DNA of 64,000 bases from Elephas maximus indicus (GCF_024166365.1 NC_064827.1:46280635-46344634); one strand, 5' to 3'; shown: positions 46,001 to 58,420, counted from the stretch's first letter. The notes: a model not told the origin generated them from the sequence alone. Translations and numbers: made by a program.

Positions 46001-46837
46001 AAAATATAAATAACTACCTTAAAACCTTTTTGGATCCAGAAGGATATTTTTTAAATTCAGTTACTTTGGGAGATATAAAAGTTGTTACGCTCTGCTCTGT
46101 TGGAAAGGAATCATGAATCAAGATCATGGTTATTCAAAACTCTCAAGCAACTCTAGTAAATTCAGAGGTCCAACCTAAAAGCTACAGAGAGCTCATGCAG
46201 AGAAGATAAGAGTTTTATCAAAAGCTGCCCATCTGAAGCCTTCAAAACAAGGAAATAAGCTTCAGGTCTCTTTAAAAGACTTCAAAATGTGACAATATGG
46301 GTATATATGGCTGGATGAGATTAGATAAGCAATCTACTAATTTTTAACTGTGTCTGACCCAAAGCAAGTATACAGTACAATATTTATTATCTGTGGGAAC
46401 AGACTTTTATAATTTCTAAATATAGGTAAGAAAACACACTCATACCACCATTTAATATATTAAAATGAATAATCAAGAGTTGACTGTTTTCTCAATAGAT
46501 GTGCTTTCTTAATGCTTTAATTAACCTAATAAAAAAAGGTAATTTGTGTTCCAGAACAAACCAGTTAATAGCAGCACATCTTAAACTATTTGATTTATAA
46601 AAACATATCTATATGCTTTTTAATAATATATTTAGTTCATAAAAAGAAGTATATCCATACTCAAACATCTTCAAGTGATTTGCTGCCTGTCTGCCAGGAA
46701 GGACCTGCAAAGTTGCCACCTGCCGGAAGCATCTTACATTCTAAGGAATTCTTAACATTCACTATGCTAGCAGAAAACCAAAAATGGAACAGAACCTTTC
46801 CTCTGCTTACAGAGATGATATGGAAAAAAAAAAAAAA
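46001..46837. other. ZBTB5 intron, AT-rich, nothing recognised
   Basis: About 840 bases of AT-rich sequence. A T-run at 45449-45465 lies just before it. No gene or repeat identified. Confidence 0.4.
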
Positions 46838-46962
46838 ACCCACTGCTATCCAGTCAATTCCGACTCATAGTGACCTAGAGGACAGAGTAAAACTGCCTTG
46901 CAGGGTTTCCAAGGAGCGCGTGGTGGATCTGAACTGCCGACCTTTTGGTTAGCAGCCAGAGA
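46838..46962 (-). repeat. AfroSINE, truncated
   Basis: Reverse copy with A-tail at 46826-46838, 'ctatccagtcaattccgact' and 'tttccaaggagcgcgtggtg'. It stops at 'ttggttagcagcc', so the first ~30 bases with box A are missing. A short (GA)n run follows directly. Confidence 0.9.
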
Positions 46963-47479
46963 GAGAGAGAACACAGAGGGAAATAAATATGAGAGAGCGA
47001 AACTCGGCAAGATTTCAAACAGGCTAAGATTTTTGACAGGGCACCAAGTCAGGCCCAGTAGAGACCTGGAGCATTCATCCATTGTTCTGATTTGACCAAC
47101 AAGGTGAGGGTAGGGGAAGGCTGGGCTAGGTGGACACATGGGTACCCAGGGTAAACCCCAGATACCAGATCTGTCAGCATGACTAATTTCCTCATCTATT
47201 TCTGCTCTGTTAGTGGTGGTCAGAAACTGGACAGACTAGGCCTGTTGTAAAGGGAATCCATCGATGACTAAAGGTGAGCATGACTGGGGAAGTCAGGGCT
47301 AAAGCCAGAAGCCCTTACCACCTTACCTTACCTTCAAACTTTCCCCACTTTGCCACCTTAATTTTCCAGTCAAAATTCCTGGGGACTAAATGACCTAGAA
47401 CTTTGTAACTCAGTTTGAATAAGAAAAGGTATTAGTGCTCTACTTCTATTTCTAGTGCAAACTCAAAGTGATTTTTATA
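46963..47479. other. ZBTB5 intron, unique
   Basis: Begins with a GA microsatellite. No further repeat or gene identified. Confidence 0.35.
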
Positions 47480-47585
47480 CTAAGCTTGTTGAGGGCAGAA
47501 ACTATATTTTCTCTCTCTCTATTTCAAGCACCACCCACAGTGCCTGACACTCAGCTTAGAAAATATTGTTTGTTGAGTGAACTGC
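47480..47585 (+). repeat. LINE-2 3' end
   Basis: 'gcttgttgagggcagaaact' followed by 'cacagtgcctgacactcagc' and 'attgtttgttgagtgaactg', the typical L2 3' order. Confidence 0.75.
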
Positions 47586-48993
47586 ACCTTCATAGATGAA
47601 ATATGATAATACCATATTAACCAGCAATCACATTTGTAAGAATCTCAACTATCTCTAAAATCACCCAGAAACCTGGGGGGGTGGGGGGGGGCGGGAGGCA
47701 GAGAGAGACTCAGAATAGTCAAAATAAAGATCAAAACCTATGTATGAAAAACTTTCTTCAAAGTAACATCCCCCAAGCCCTCACACAAAGTCTTTTGTTT
47801 TAAACAAACAAAATTTGGGTAAGCTTTTCTAGTTTCCTAACTGACTAAAGATGAACAACTGCAACTCTAGAATGAGGGCAAGGGGCTGCTGCTTCCCTAA
47901 GGCACACTGACAGCTGCAAAAAGAAACAGCTGACCCACTGAGGGAGGAAAGAAAAGCAAATACAAGGACCAGAGACCCCGCAGCTTGGAGCCTTTTAGTA
48001 GAGGGGCTCTGTAGCCTTAGACATGTCAACAGCCCATGAAGGTACTTGTGTATTTGGTATACAGATGCACCTACCTAATGTGTTGAAGTGCTTACTTTGT
48101 TCCAGGTTAAGTGCTGTGGCATACAGATTTATATGACATGGTCCTAACTGCCACAGGTGCTTGCTGGAGATAAGACACACACACAAATAACCACATTACA
48201 AAACAGAATGCATTCCGTGCTACAGCATTAAGTGAAGTGTACTCAGTGGCTCAAAGAAAGCAAAGGCTACTTGCAGCTTCATTGTGACAGGGGCAGGTTT
48301 GGATTAGGTAAAGTGAAATACAGAAGTACACTCCAGACAGAGGTAAAGGTGGGGAAGGTGAGATGGGGGTTAGGTCCAACTATGAAACCTCACTTTGTTA
48401 TAATGGGAGCAGTCCCCAACAAGATATGGTCCAGGTGGCTGATGACACCTGGAGAGAGAATACATAGTTATGAGTGTGAGCAAAGGCTAGGGGTAAGGAT
48501 GAGGAGATCTATGGGAGTAAGGAGATGGAGCTGAAAGGCAGGGCCAGAGACTGGGATTGGAGGTGAGAATGAGAAAACAGGTATGTACAATGGTGGCAAA
48601 GGGAGTGAAAATTAGAGCAAGGGCTCTGGAAGAGATGGAAGGAGGGTTTTCTTCTCCACTTCTTTTATGCAAATCCTCCCTTGCTGCCAGTGTCACATGC
48701 TGCCACCACAGATGACACTGCCAAACCTTCACCACTGCCAAAAGACCCCTGGTTTGGAAGGTCAGGAGAATGCTGGATGAGCTCTGCCTTCTCCTCCCAC
48801 GAAACCTGCCATTGGCTCCTCGCAACTCTGCCCTCCAATAGACTGGTACCCAACAAGAATCAGGGATCAGAGCTTTGGGAGAAGGGGAAAGCAATGGCAG
48901 ACTTCTGGCAGCAGGGTCACCTTGTTATAAGAGGAAAATCTTGGGCTGCCCAACCCTGTGTCAGAGTGGTGGTCTGTCAGAGGACTGCTGTTG
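47586..48993. other. ZBTB5 intron, mostly unassigned
   Basis: A G-rich run lies at 47674-47695. An old repeat motif occurs around 48.03-48.18 kb. The rest is unique. Open frames at 48487-49130 on both strands run into the L1 insertion and have no domain. Confidence 0.4.
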
Positions 48994-49009
48994 AAAGATG
49001 GGCATGCAC

Positions 49010-49709
49010 CCACTTTGGTGAGAAGCGCCTTGGGTTCTTAAACGCTAGCAGGCGGCCATCTAAGATGCATAAATTGCTCCCAACCTACCTGGAGCAAAGG
49101 AGAATGAAGAACACCAAAGACATATGGTAAAGATGAGTCCAGGAGACAGAAAAGGCCACATAAACCAGAGACTCCATCAGCCTGAGACCAGAAGAACTAG
49201 ATGGTGCCCAGCTACCACCAATCATTGCCCTGACAGGGAACACAACAGAGAACCCCTGATGGAGCAGGAAAACAGTGGGATGCAGATCTCACTTATATAA
49301 AAAGACCAGTCTTAATGGTATAACTAAGACCAGAGGGACCCTGACGGTCATGGTCCCCAGACCCTTTGATAGCCCAAGACTGGAACCATTCCCGAAGCCA
49401 ACTCTACATACTGGGATTGCCCTAGACTATACGATAGACAATGATGCTGGTGAGGAGTGAGCTTCGTGGCTCTAGTAGACACTTGAGAATATGTGGGCAA
49501 CTCCAGTCTGGTGGCGAGATGAAAAGGAAGAGAGGGACAGGAGCTGGTTGAATGGACATGGGGAGTACAGGGTAGAGAGGAGGAATGTGCTGTCTCATTA
49601 AGAGGAGAGCAGTTAGGGGTACACAGCAAGGTGTGTATAACTTTTTGTATGAGAGACTGGCTTGATTTGTAAACTTCCACCTAAAGCACAATAAATTTAA
49701 AAAAAAAGA
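49010..49709 (+). repeat. 5'-truncated LINE-1 3' UTR insertion with 16-bp target-site duplication
   Basis: A 700-bp L1 3' UTR piece beginning 'ccactttggtgagaagcgcc' and ending 'aagcacaataaattt' plus an A-tail. The exact 16-bp duplication AAAGATGGGCATGCAC flanks it at 48994-49009 and 49710-49725. The intact duplication suggests a fairly recent insertion. It is antisense to ZBTB5. Confidence 0.95.
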
Positions 49710-49725
49710 AAAGATGGGCATGCAC

Positions 49726-51239
49726 AAGGCAGTCAGTTGCATGACAGAGAAAGCACTACATTTAGACTGCAAAATAAATTAAGACAAATTCCACTGCTTT
49801 ATCCTGTTTAGAGCTTCACACTTGCACTGTAACTGGCCTAGAAATTTCCCTCTCTCAAGTACTACATTCCCCTAAAATTTGAAATGAATAAATACTCAGC
49901 TATCTAGATTTAAAAAAAAAAAAACTTGAGCCAGTTAACATTCAAAACATCATACAAACTAATAAAAAAAACTATACATAGTTATCCAAAAGTCTACAGA
50001 AACCAAAAATTAATGGCTCCTTTTAGCTGCTTTTAAGTCTAAGACCATAAGACCACGTCTATTTTAAAATGTTCACTTCCCCCTATTACTTAAAAAAATG
50101 TTACCTCTCACCCATCCCAGTTGCTACACACCACACACATACACACACCTTTTCAGCAGTATTAAAAAATAGCTTTCATTGCCTTTTACTCCTGACAATG
50201 AAGAAACTTAATTCTTCGTGAAAAGAGTAAACTAATCAAGAAAGCCATACCAAAGCACTGGAGACATTATTACTGATGGTGCCTTTTTAGTAGTGAAGAT
50301 GAAAAACGGATTTAATCCATTTCTTATACCTAGCTTACTTTCCAAGCAGTGTAAATTCTGTCACTTCTGAGTCATTTATTGAATCAGCAGTATATTCTGA
50401 CTGAAACTTAACCTGATGAGTTGCTTTTGACCTTCTATTCAAAATGAAGTAGAATGTATGTTACTAAATGTGTTTAGATTTTTGTAGCATTTGTAGGTTC
50501 CGCTCACAAATAAACCCCAAAACAGTGGGTTTTCTTCTCCCAGTCCTCCTTCTTCAAATTCTTTCTGTAGTACAGGCTGTTTTAAAAACTAAAAGCCTCA
50601 GATTTTCAGAGAAAGACAGCTGAGTAGATTTTAAATCACAATCAACTAATTAAGATGTCCTAAAAAATCAATTACACCATGTTAACAAAATGATGTACAG
50701 AAAAGAAAAGGGAAGCAATTCAATCATTTTAAACTGAAGTTGGAAATAAAGTATTTATAAACCTATGTTATCAAGTACACAAAGTAAGAGCTGACAAAGT
50801 ATACATACCCAAAAACCAGATCCACAAATCAACCATTTAAAAAAATTTTTTAAACAAAAAAACTTTGTTAATTTCCATTTATGGAAGAAAAATATCACTT
50901 GCAACAGGATTCCTTTCAATAGCAAACTGTCTTTGGAGTACAAAGGCAAATTTGGAAAATTTAGTAAAGTCTGAATTAAAAGAGTACTAAAGTATTCAAC
51001 TGTACTAATTTCATTAAATTTAAGATGACAGTGATTATAAGATACAACATTATTTCATGCAATGGTAGGAAAGAAAAAAAGTTACCAATTAATCTAATTT
51101 ATCACATCCTGTCTTCAAAGAGATTAAAATGTAAAAAAAAAAACGTGACTTAGAATCAAGGAAATACTGGAACCTTAAATAATTCAAATCAGAAGATTGG
51201 AAAGCAAATTATCTATAGATAACCCTGGATAAAAAGAGA
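49726..51239. other. ZBTB5 intron, AT-rich, no gene seen
   Basis: 1.5 kb of AT-rich sequence with a short CA-rich run near 50.13 kb and several A-runs. No repeat assigned. Confidence 0.4.
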
Positions 51240-52514
51240 CTTAGGCTGGGTTTGCTAGAGAAGCAAAACCAGTGAAGCACAAGGTAAATATAAGCCCAAG
51301 AGACAGAAAGGGCCACATAAACCAAAGACTACATCAGCCTGAGACCCTAAGAACTAGATGGTGCTTGGCTACCACTGATCGCTGCCCTGACAGGAAACAC
51401 AGCAGAGAATCCCTGATGGAGCAGGAGAACAGTGGGATGCAGACCTCAAATTCTCGTATAAAGACCAGACTCAGTGGTCTGACTGAGACTAGAGGAACCC
51501 CAGGGTTCATGGTCCCCACACCTGTGTTAGCCCAAGACTGGACCATTCCCGAAGCCAACACTTCAAACAGGGATTGGACTGGACTATAAGACAGAAAATG
51601 ATACTGGTGAGGAATGAGCTCCTTGGCTCAAGTAGACACACGAGACTATGTGGGCAGCTCCCGTCCGGAGGCGAGATGAGAAGGCAGTGGGGGACAGGAG
51701 CTGGGTGAATGGTCATGGGGAATAGAGGGTGGACTGAAGGAGTATGCTGTCTCATTAGGGGGAGAGCAACTAGGAGTACATAGCAAGGTGTGTATAAGTT
51801 TTTGTATGAGAGACTGCCTTGATTTGTAAACTTTCACCTAAAGAATAAATTAAGAAAAAAAAAAAACAGTGAAGCATATATACACACACACACACACAGA
51901 GACACAGAGAGAGATTTATCTCAAGGAAATGGCTCACACAGTTGTAGGGGCTAGTAAGTCCCAAGTCCGTGGGCCAGGTGTTGAGCTGGAGGCTTCTCCT
52001 GACTCATGTAGCTCCAGGGGTTGATGAACCCAAGATCAGCAGATCAGACAGAAGGCCTCTAGCTGACAGGCTGCAGATGCTGACAAATCCAAGATTGTCA
52101 GGTAAGACAGCAGGCTGCTGGCTCACAGGCTGTGGAGCCGAACAAATCTCAAGATCCGCAGGTAAGGCAACAGGCCACTAGAACACAGACTACAGAGGCT
52201 GACAAGTCCCTATATCAGCAGGCAATATGGCAGCCAGCTGACTCAAGTCCTAAGAACCAGAGGTCATATGACGACGAGTTGGATGCAGGACCCAGAGCAA
52301 GCAAGCTAGCTTTGCCAAAACGTTCATTTATATCTTGGATGCAGTCCACACCCTTGATGTAACTCCCCTTATAAGTGATTGACTAATCACATTAGATCAC
52401 GTTATGGAGGATGACTACATCATTACATAACTGCCAAACTACATCATTATATAACTGCCCAACCACTGAGAAATCATGGCCCAGCCAATTTGATACACCA
52501 CCTTAACCATCACA
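51240..52514 (-). repeat. ERV-L 3' LTR (MLT2-like), split by LINE-1
   Basis: On the minus strand the LTR begins TGTGATGGTTAAGG at 52514 and runs to about 51240. It resembles MLT2-type LTRs of ERV-L. It is interrupted by an L1 (51280-51866) and carries a microsatellite next to the L1. A 24-bp segment is tandemly duplicated (52414-52437 and 52438-52462). Confidence 0.8.
51280..51866 (+). repeat. 5'-truncated LINE-1 3' UTR inserted in the ERV-L LTR
   Basis: 587 bases of L1 3' UTR ('gagacagaaagggccacata', 'atgatactggtgaggaatga') ending in an A-rich tail. A 10-bp duplication CAGTGAAGCA lies at 51270-51279 and 51867-51876. It resembles the 49.0 kb copy closely. Confidence 0.92.
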
Positions 52515-54570
52515 ATCCATCCCTTGTCAACTTGACACCTGTACACATCTCCTTAAACCATATACAATCTATAAATAGACAATTACAAAGTCATACTTGC
52601 ACCTAACATGATACAACTAACATGTGTACAACCGAAAATACAATAGCCCTGTTTATATCTTTTATTTCATAAGTGAAAAAAAATTTTTTTTTGATATATA
52701 CATCCAAGGAAGAAATAGTTATAACAATTACAGTCCTCGTTTCTGCAACTGGTCATGTGGTTGTAACTGGTATTTAGAACTACCTTCTTCCACCACCTAT
52801 TCTGTATTCCCTTTACCCTCAGCAAGCACCTTAGCTGGTCGTGGTTCTTTGCCTGGTGGGGTGACCCAAACCTTCATTCCTAAAGGGTCTGAGCTGTTAG
52901 TACTCATGTCAGAATAAGGTTGCTCTAGTTTCCCGTTGATTTTAATCACAGGGCATGGTAGTACTAAGAGATGCCCTAAGGGATCTCCTGTATTTCATAC
53001 ATACTCTCTTTTACCACCATTATGCAATATCAATCTGATTTCCCGTTTATAGTCACACCAGCCAATATGGTAACTCCCTTCTTTGCACGTTGATCTAGAG
53101 GTATGGGGAGCCCAAAGTGGCCAGGTGGCATTCTTAACTTCCAGGTCAATAGTCTGTGTTGTGTCCCCAGGTGGGAGCATTCCACCTTTGGAACAAAGAC
53201 CTCTAGATTGTAAAGCATAGGATCAAGGGGACAGGGAGCAAAAATTTTGCCAGTGGGTCACTAGGAATAATAGTGAGTGGTGTCACTCTCATCCCCACCC
53301 CTTGATTCCTGGAAATGTGAATCCTGGCTATGGGATAAATAGCACCATATCTTGGAAGATGGTTTAGAGCACGTACAGCCTCCTGAAGAATACTCTCCAA
53401 ACCTGCAAAGTGTTGCCACCTAGCTGGTGCTATAATTGTGTCTTTAGAAAGCCATTCCAACAAGCCAGCTGCTTCAGGATGATGAAGAACATGGTAAAAC
53501 CAGTGAATGTCGTGAGCATGGCCCCATTGTTATACTTCATCTGCTGTGAAGTGAGTCCTTGATCCAAGGTGATACTGTGGGGGATACCATGATGGTGGAT
53601 AAGGCATTCTATGAGTCCACAGACAGTAGTTTTGGCAGATGCATTACATGCCGGGAAGGCAAATCCATATCGCGAGTAAGTGTCTATCCCAGTAAGAATG
53701 AAACACTGCCCTTTCCATGATGGAAGTGGTCCAATGTAATCAACCTGCCACCATGCTGCTGGCTGATCATCTTGAAGAATGGTGCCATATTGAGGACTCA
53801 GTGTTGGTCTCTGGTGCTGGGAGATTGGGCATTCACCAGTGGCTGAAGCCAAGTCGGCCGTGACAAGTGGAAGTCCATGTTGCTGAGCCCATGCATAACT
53901 TCTATCCCTGCCACCACAGCCACTTTGTTCATGAGCCCACTGGACAATGACAGGAGTGGCTAGGGAAAGAAGTTTGGTTTCCACAAACTGCATCATCCTA
54001 TCCACTTGGTTGTTAAAACTCTCTGCAGAGGTTATCTTTTGGTGAGCATTCACATAAGACACAAATATCTTCACTTCTTTGGCCTATTCAGACAGGTCTA
54101 TCCACATACCTCATCCCCATACCTCCTTGTCACCAATTTTCCAATCACATCCCTTCCAAGTCCCTGACCATCCGATAGCCAAACCACTGACCACAGCCCA
54201 TGATGAGTATACAATCACACATCTGGCCATTTCTGCTTCTAAGAAAGTGAACAATCAGGCACATTGCTCGAGGTTCTGTCCATTGGGAGGATTTTCCTTC
54301 AACACTGTCCTTCAAGGAGGTCCCATAAAGGGGCTGCAGGGCTGTCACTGTCTACTTATGGGTGGTGTCTGCGTATCATGCAGAACCATGCACACACCAG
54401 GCCTAAGTTCTCTCTTCCTCAGTCAAATGATCATAAGGAACTCCCCATGGGGTGATAGGTGCAGAATGGGAAAAGGAAGGAGTGAAGACCATGGGCATTT
54501 GGACCACTTCCTTATGCAACTTATCTGTGCCTTCAGGTCGGGTTTGAGCCTGACCTCGTACATACAAGTA
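52515..54570 (-). pseudogene. Decayed ERV-L pol: RNase H, integrase and dUTPase remnants
   Basis: An old endogenous retrovirus internal region on the minus strand. From high to low coordinates it shows an RNase H remnant (about 54.1-54.35 kb), then an integrase core in a 214-codon open frame (53430-54074) with the first two acidic positions visible (WWQVDYIG and ITLDQG). The expected catalytic glutamate is in a different frame (near 53.45 kb). A dUTPase-like segment follows at about 52.9-53.22 kb. A dUTPase after integrase is characteristic of ERV-L. Reverse transcriptase and gag are absent, and frameshifts and stops are frequent, so it is non-functional. Confidence 0.85.
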
Positions 54571-54682
54571 ACTGGCTGACCACATCAGATCACATCATAG
54601 AGAATGACTACATTATTACATAATTGCCAAACCACTGAAAATCATAGCCCAGCCAAGATGACACACAACCTTAACCATCACA
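54571..54682 (-). repeat. Truncated ERV-L 5' LTR
   Basis: Only the first ~110 bases of the LTR remain. They match the other LTR at 52380-52514 ('cagatcacatcatagagaat' against 'tagatcacgttatggaggat'; both end 'ttaaccatcaca'). A deletion joins this stub directly to pol. Confidence 0.8.
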
Positions 54683-55295
54683 GAAAGTAATCTACCCTTA
54701 CCGACTATATTACTAGGAAGTCAGTACTCTAGCATGATTCCTTATCTGTCTGAGCTGTCAAAAGACAAATCAAAGCTTTTGGCAAATATATGTATAATTA
54801 ATAAACTGAAAGGCATGCCAAAAATTGGATCTTGAGATTAAAAGCCACTATTTGGTGATGAAAACAACTGTAAAGAGCAACAGTTCACTCCAAAACAGCT
54901 GGTCTTTTAGCATAGGAGAAGTTCACTTCATACTTAGACAAAAAGTGTAGTATTATGTTACATTCCATCCCACCTGCTACACTAACAAAATTGGCTCTAC
55001 TAGACAACACGCTTGAGAAATACTAAGTACAGAAAAAGTAAAATTATGTACTTAAAATTTAGAGAGAAAAAGTATTTGGTTACAATTAATTTACATTTTA
55101 AAAAATAAAAGCTGAAAGCTAACATGGAATCAATACTTGGTTGTTGGTTTTTTTCCCCTTTCCAAAGAGTATCTGCAACAAATTCAAGACTCTGTCAGCA
55201 CTACAGCAAGCTTTGTCATATCACAGTGAACACAGTGCTTTTAAGACTTATCCACACTGACAAACTCTGATTCTATATAATTTATGCTGCTGTTA
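54683..55295. other. ZBTB5 intron, AT-rich
   Basis: No repeat or gene recognised. Confidence 0.35.
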
Positions 55296-55474
55296 TCGCG
55301 TACCGTTGAGTCAACTCTGACTCATAACAACCATATAAAAGGAGCACTGCCCCCATAAGGTTTCCTAGCTGTAATCTTTACAGAAGCAGATCACCAAGTC
55401 TTTTCGCTCACGGAGCCGCTGGGAGGGTCCAAATAATAGCTGAGCTCTTAACCACTGCGTCACCAGGGCTCCTT
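55296..55474 (-). repeat. AfroSINE, longer variant
   Basis: Reverse, diverged copy with 'accgttgagtcaactctgac', 'gtaatctttacagaagcaga' and 'actgcgtcaccagggctcct'. Confidence 0.88.
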
Positions 55475-56088
55475 ATAATTCATGCTAACTACTTTAAATA
55501 ATGAAAACCATTTACATGCATTCTCTTATCCAAATGACTTTTTTAAATTACTTCAACCTCTTGTGTCAGTCTTGGGACAAATTCTCTTTTGAAAGCACTG
55601 ACCCCTTGAATTTCGGACAACCCCCCATTATATGCTTTTCCTCCCAATGTTACCACTTTCAGAATTTTGCCAGACACCTCAATTAACCAGAATCCAGCTT
55701 GCCAACGTCCCCAACTAACTATACTCTTCATGTTTTGTTTAACACAACTTTTAGGAGAAAAAAAGGCCAATCTTGACCTCAGACTTTTCAAAAAGTCCTG
55801 GTTCATTTATTAAGCAAAACCCATGGGCCCAGAACAGGTCCCCAAACAGTCAGTGTCACCTGGCAGGTCACCAAGCTGGCCTGCAGTAGCCAGGCCAGTC
55901 CTCCCAAGTTTGTTAAGATTTCCAGAGGGGCTTAAAGCAACAGTGGGAGATCTCCTCTTGGCTTAGGGGATTTTGCCTAAAATTCTTCTCAGTCTTCTCT
56001 CCCCGTCTGGTCTCTTCCCTTCCCACTCTTCGTTGACTGCCGACCACCCTCACCACGGAAATTACAACACTTTAGCAAATAAAAAGTA
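55475..56088. other. ZBTB5 intron, unique
   Basis: No repeat or gene recognised in about 600 bases. Confidence 0.35.
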
Positions 56089-56150
56089 AAACCCATTGTG
56101 GTCAAATCAATTCTGACTCACAGAGACCCCATAGCAAGTTCTCCAGAAAA
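56089..56150 (-). repeat. AfroSINE 3' fragment
   Basis: A ~60-base remnant: 'acccattgtggtcaaatcaa' followed by 'ttctgactcacagagacccc'. Confidence 0.7.
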
Positions 56151-56879
56151 GGGTGAGGCACTCAGCCCACTTTTTTTTTTTTTTTAATCTAAGACACAGT
56201 AGTCTATACAAAGGGAAACAAGTCATGAATGATGACTAAGTCACAACATTTTTTCAATCTCTAAAAAAAGATCTAAACGTATGTAACATCTTCTATTTAT
56301 TACAGTTGAAAACTATATTAACACTTTGAGAAACATCTTGTTTCAATTCTTGCAGGTGAACGGTTTCAGATTTCTATACCTTTAAGTTAACCAGAACTTA
56401 AAACTCACCGGAGCTTACTATTTAATCAAGACTTTCCTGTGCCTTTACCTAAAAAACTTTCTCCAAATTAAACAGTATTTCGGATTTGTCTTCTCTTCAG
56501 AAGTTAATTTAAACAGCACACTCCACTATGCTAAAATGCAAATTGACTTAACAACAAATGATCTTTTTTGGAAGGAAAATCCTTCGACCTCCCTCAATCA
56601 CTCCCTTATATTTTAGTATCCATATACAAGCCCGCCTGTTCTCCAAACAAGGGGTGAGGGTGGGACGGCTGTAGCTTACCATGAATCACCCACAGCTCCT
56701 AGTACGAAGCCTTGAAATAGTGGGCATTCAATAAATGCCTATTATACACTTCACTCCTCTGATAACTAACTAGTTGACGCATTCCGAAACACCTTCCAGG
56801 GTCTGCCACCGCTTCTCGATTCCTGATCGCCTGTGGCCTTGCTCTGGTGAAATAAAATCTCGTCGCTCAAGAAAACAAG
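56151..56879. other. ZBTB5 intron next to the promoter
   Basis: AT-rich sequence with a T-run at 56171-56187. A possible L2 tail lies near 56.72 kb ('gggcattcaataaatgccta'). CpG content rises after about 56.8 kb. Confidence 0.4.
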
Positions 56880-58420
56880 ACCCAGGATGGGGGCAAGAGA
56901 GACACCGGCCCCATCCCACACGGCATCAGATGCCCTATTCATCTCGCCCGGGTGTGGGTCCGGAGGCCTTTCCCACCCCATCCCAGGAACCTACGTCGCC
57001 AGCCCGGTGATCCGCGGGGGCACGGGTCCCCGCCCCACCCCGCAGACAGACAGCTTGGCGTCGGGACACGGGGGACGCCTGCGCAGAAGCACCAGACTCT
57101 CACCCGCCTGGCCCCTCCACTCCGAAGGGTAACAATACCCCTCAGCAAGACAGGCAGGGTAGGCAGGGGGCACCGATACACGTCTGCGCGCTCCCCGACG
57201 CCTTGGAGAGACCCCCTACTCGCGCCGCCCGCCACGCAACCTTGGTGCTGAACCGTCTCCGAGTGAGCGCGCCCGCCCGCGCGCCACCCCCGCTGGCGCT
57301 GACAGGGTCGCCTCACCTGAGCCGGGCTCCGCCCCCTTCTCCACCGCCGGAGGAGGCGGTGACCCCTCTCCAATCGGACCCGACAGTGTCGGAGGAGGTG
57401 GGAACGTCCAGGCTGGCGACTCGGTGATGGGATTTCCTCCCCGTTCCGCCCACCCCCCCGCCCTCCCCGCCTCTAGTCCCCCAGCTTCTTCGGCCCGTTC
57501 GCCTCGGCACTCTGAGAACTCCGCGGCGGTGCCCGACAGTAAACGGAAGTGACGGAATGCGAGCTGGCCTACTCCGCCCCCTTCCTCCGCCCCTTCGGTC
57601 AAGCTGCAGCCAACCAGCAAAAAGGGGCGGGGCTGGGGCAGGAGCGCAGCCAGCCCGCTCGCGGAAGCCGGAGGAATTTACTCAGCCTGATAAACTGGCC
57701 AATCCACGGTCCCAGGAGCCTCGCTGTGTTTACTACCGACCGAATCCGCGAGCGCTGTGACCAATCATCGTTTGTCTTACAACACGTAAACCTGTTATCA
57801 AACGCCTTTTAAGGCGGGATTTATCCCTAAGAGGCTCTAGGTTTGGATTATAGAAAAGCGACTTGTGCCTCAGCCAATGAGAACCCGTTGTTGTTGCGTG
57901 ACTAGCATTTTCCGCCTAATTCCGCCAGTCATAATCACGACTGCCTGGGTTTTTGAGCGAGCCCGTGAGACGGAACCTTTGTGTAGCGCGCCCTACCATT
58001 GGCTGGTCCTGAAGGATTTTCCCTGTCCCCGGCTCTCGGCCTTTCGGTGAACCCCGGCTCCGTGTCTGAAGAGGGTTCCTTTCGCGGAACCCACAGGCGA
58101 AGCGGGGCGGAGGTTGACTTCGCACCTCTTAGGCTCTGTAAAAAATAAATTTTCAAGAAGCTGCTTAAGTTTAATTAAGCCAAAATCCAGGCTAAAAACG
58201 CCGAACTAAAAAGCTGTACGTTTGATGGCAGTCGGGTCCAACCCCGCCCCACGTCTCGTCACGGTGGCTGCGAGTCTCGAAACGCTGGCTCCTGACGAGT
58301 CTGACGGGCTGGCCCGGATTCCCGATTCTGGCACTTGGCTCCACCTTGCGTGCGGCAGACCAAGACGCGTAGTTTCCGGAGCCAAGTTTATAATCACCTA
58401 CCCCAATCACCTACTCCAAG
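56880..58420. promoter_or_regulatory. ZBTB5: CpG-island promoter of ZBTB5
   Basis: A GC-rich, CpG-dense block of about 1.5 kb sits at the expected 5' end of ZBTB5. It contains GC boxes (GGGGCGGGG near 57.63 kb), an ETS motif CGGAAGTG at 57544-57551, CCAAT at 57699, 57761 and 57874, and inverted CCAAT (ATTGG) at 57998. No TATA box is evident. CCAAT arrays of this kind usually bind NF-Y. Activity in both directions is possible. Confidence 0.8.
57317..57540 (-). other. ZBTB5: Predicted ZBTB5 noncoding first exon
   Basis: On the minus strand the sequence GGCTCAG|GTGAGG is a near-consensus splice donor, with GT at 57316-57315, in the middle of the CpG island. Joining it to the acceptor at 36636 gives a leader ending CTCAG then GATC and the ATG. 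The upstream limit is a guess based on an ETS-like CGGAAGTG at 57544-57551. A second donor-like site (ATGGTAAG) near 56.68 kb could serve an alternative exon. Confidence 0.6.

Noticed and set aside
53430-54074. 214-codon integrase-like frame as a possible domesticated gene
   Set aside because: Flanked by frameshifted RNase H and dUTPase remnants. The last catalytic residue is out of frame, and there is no promoter or splice evidence. Treated as a viral fossil.
56939-57620. Several 100-144 codon open frames in the ZBTB5 CpG island
   Set aside because: Overlapping frames on both strands rich in Arg, Pro, Gly and Ala, with no domain. Typical GC-driven open frames.
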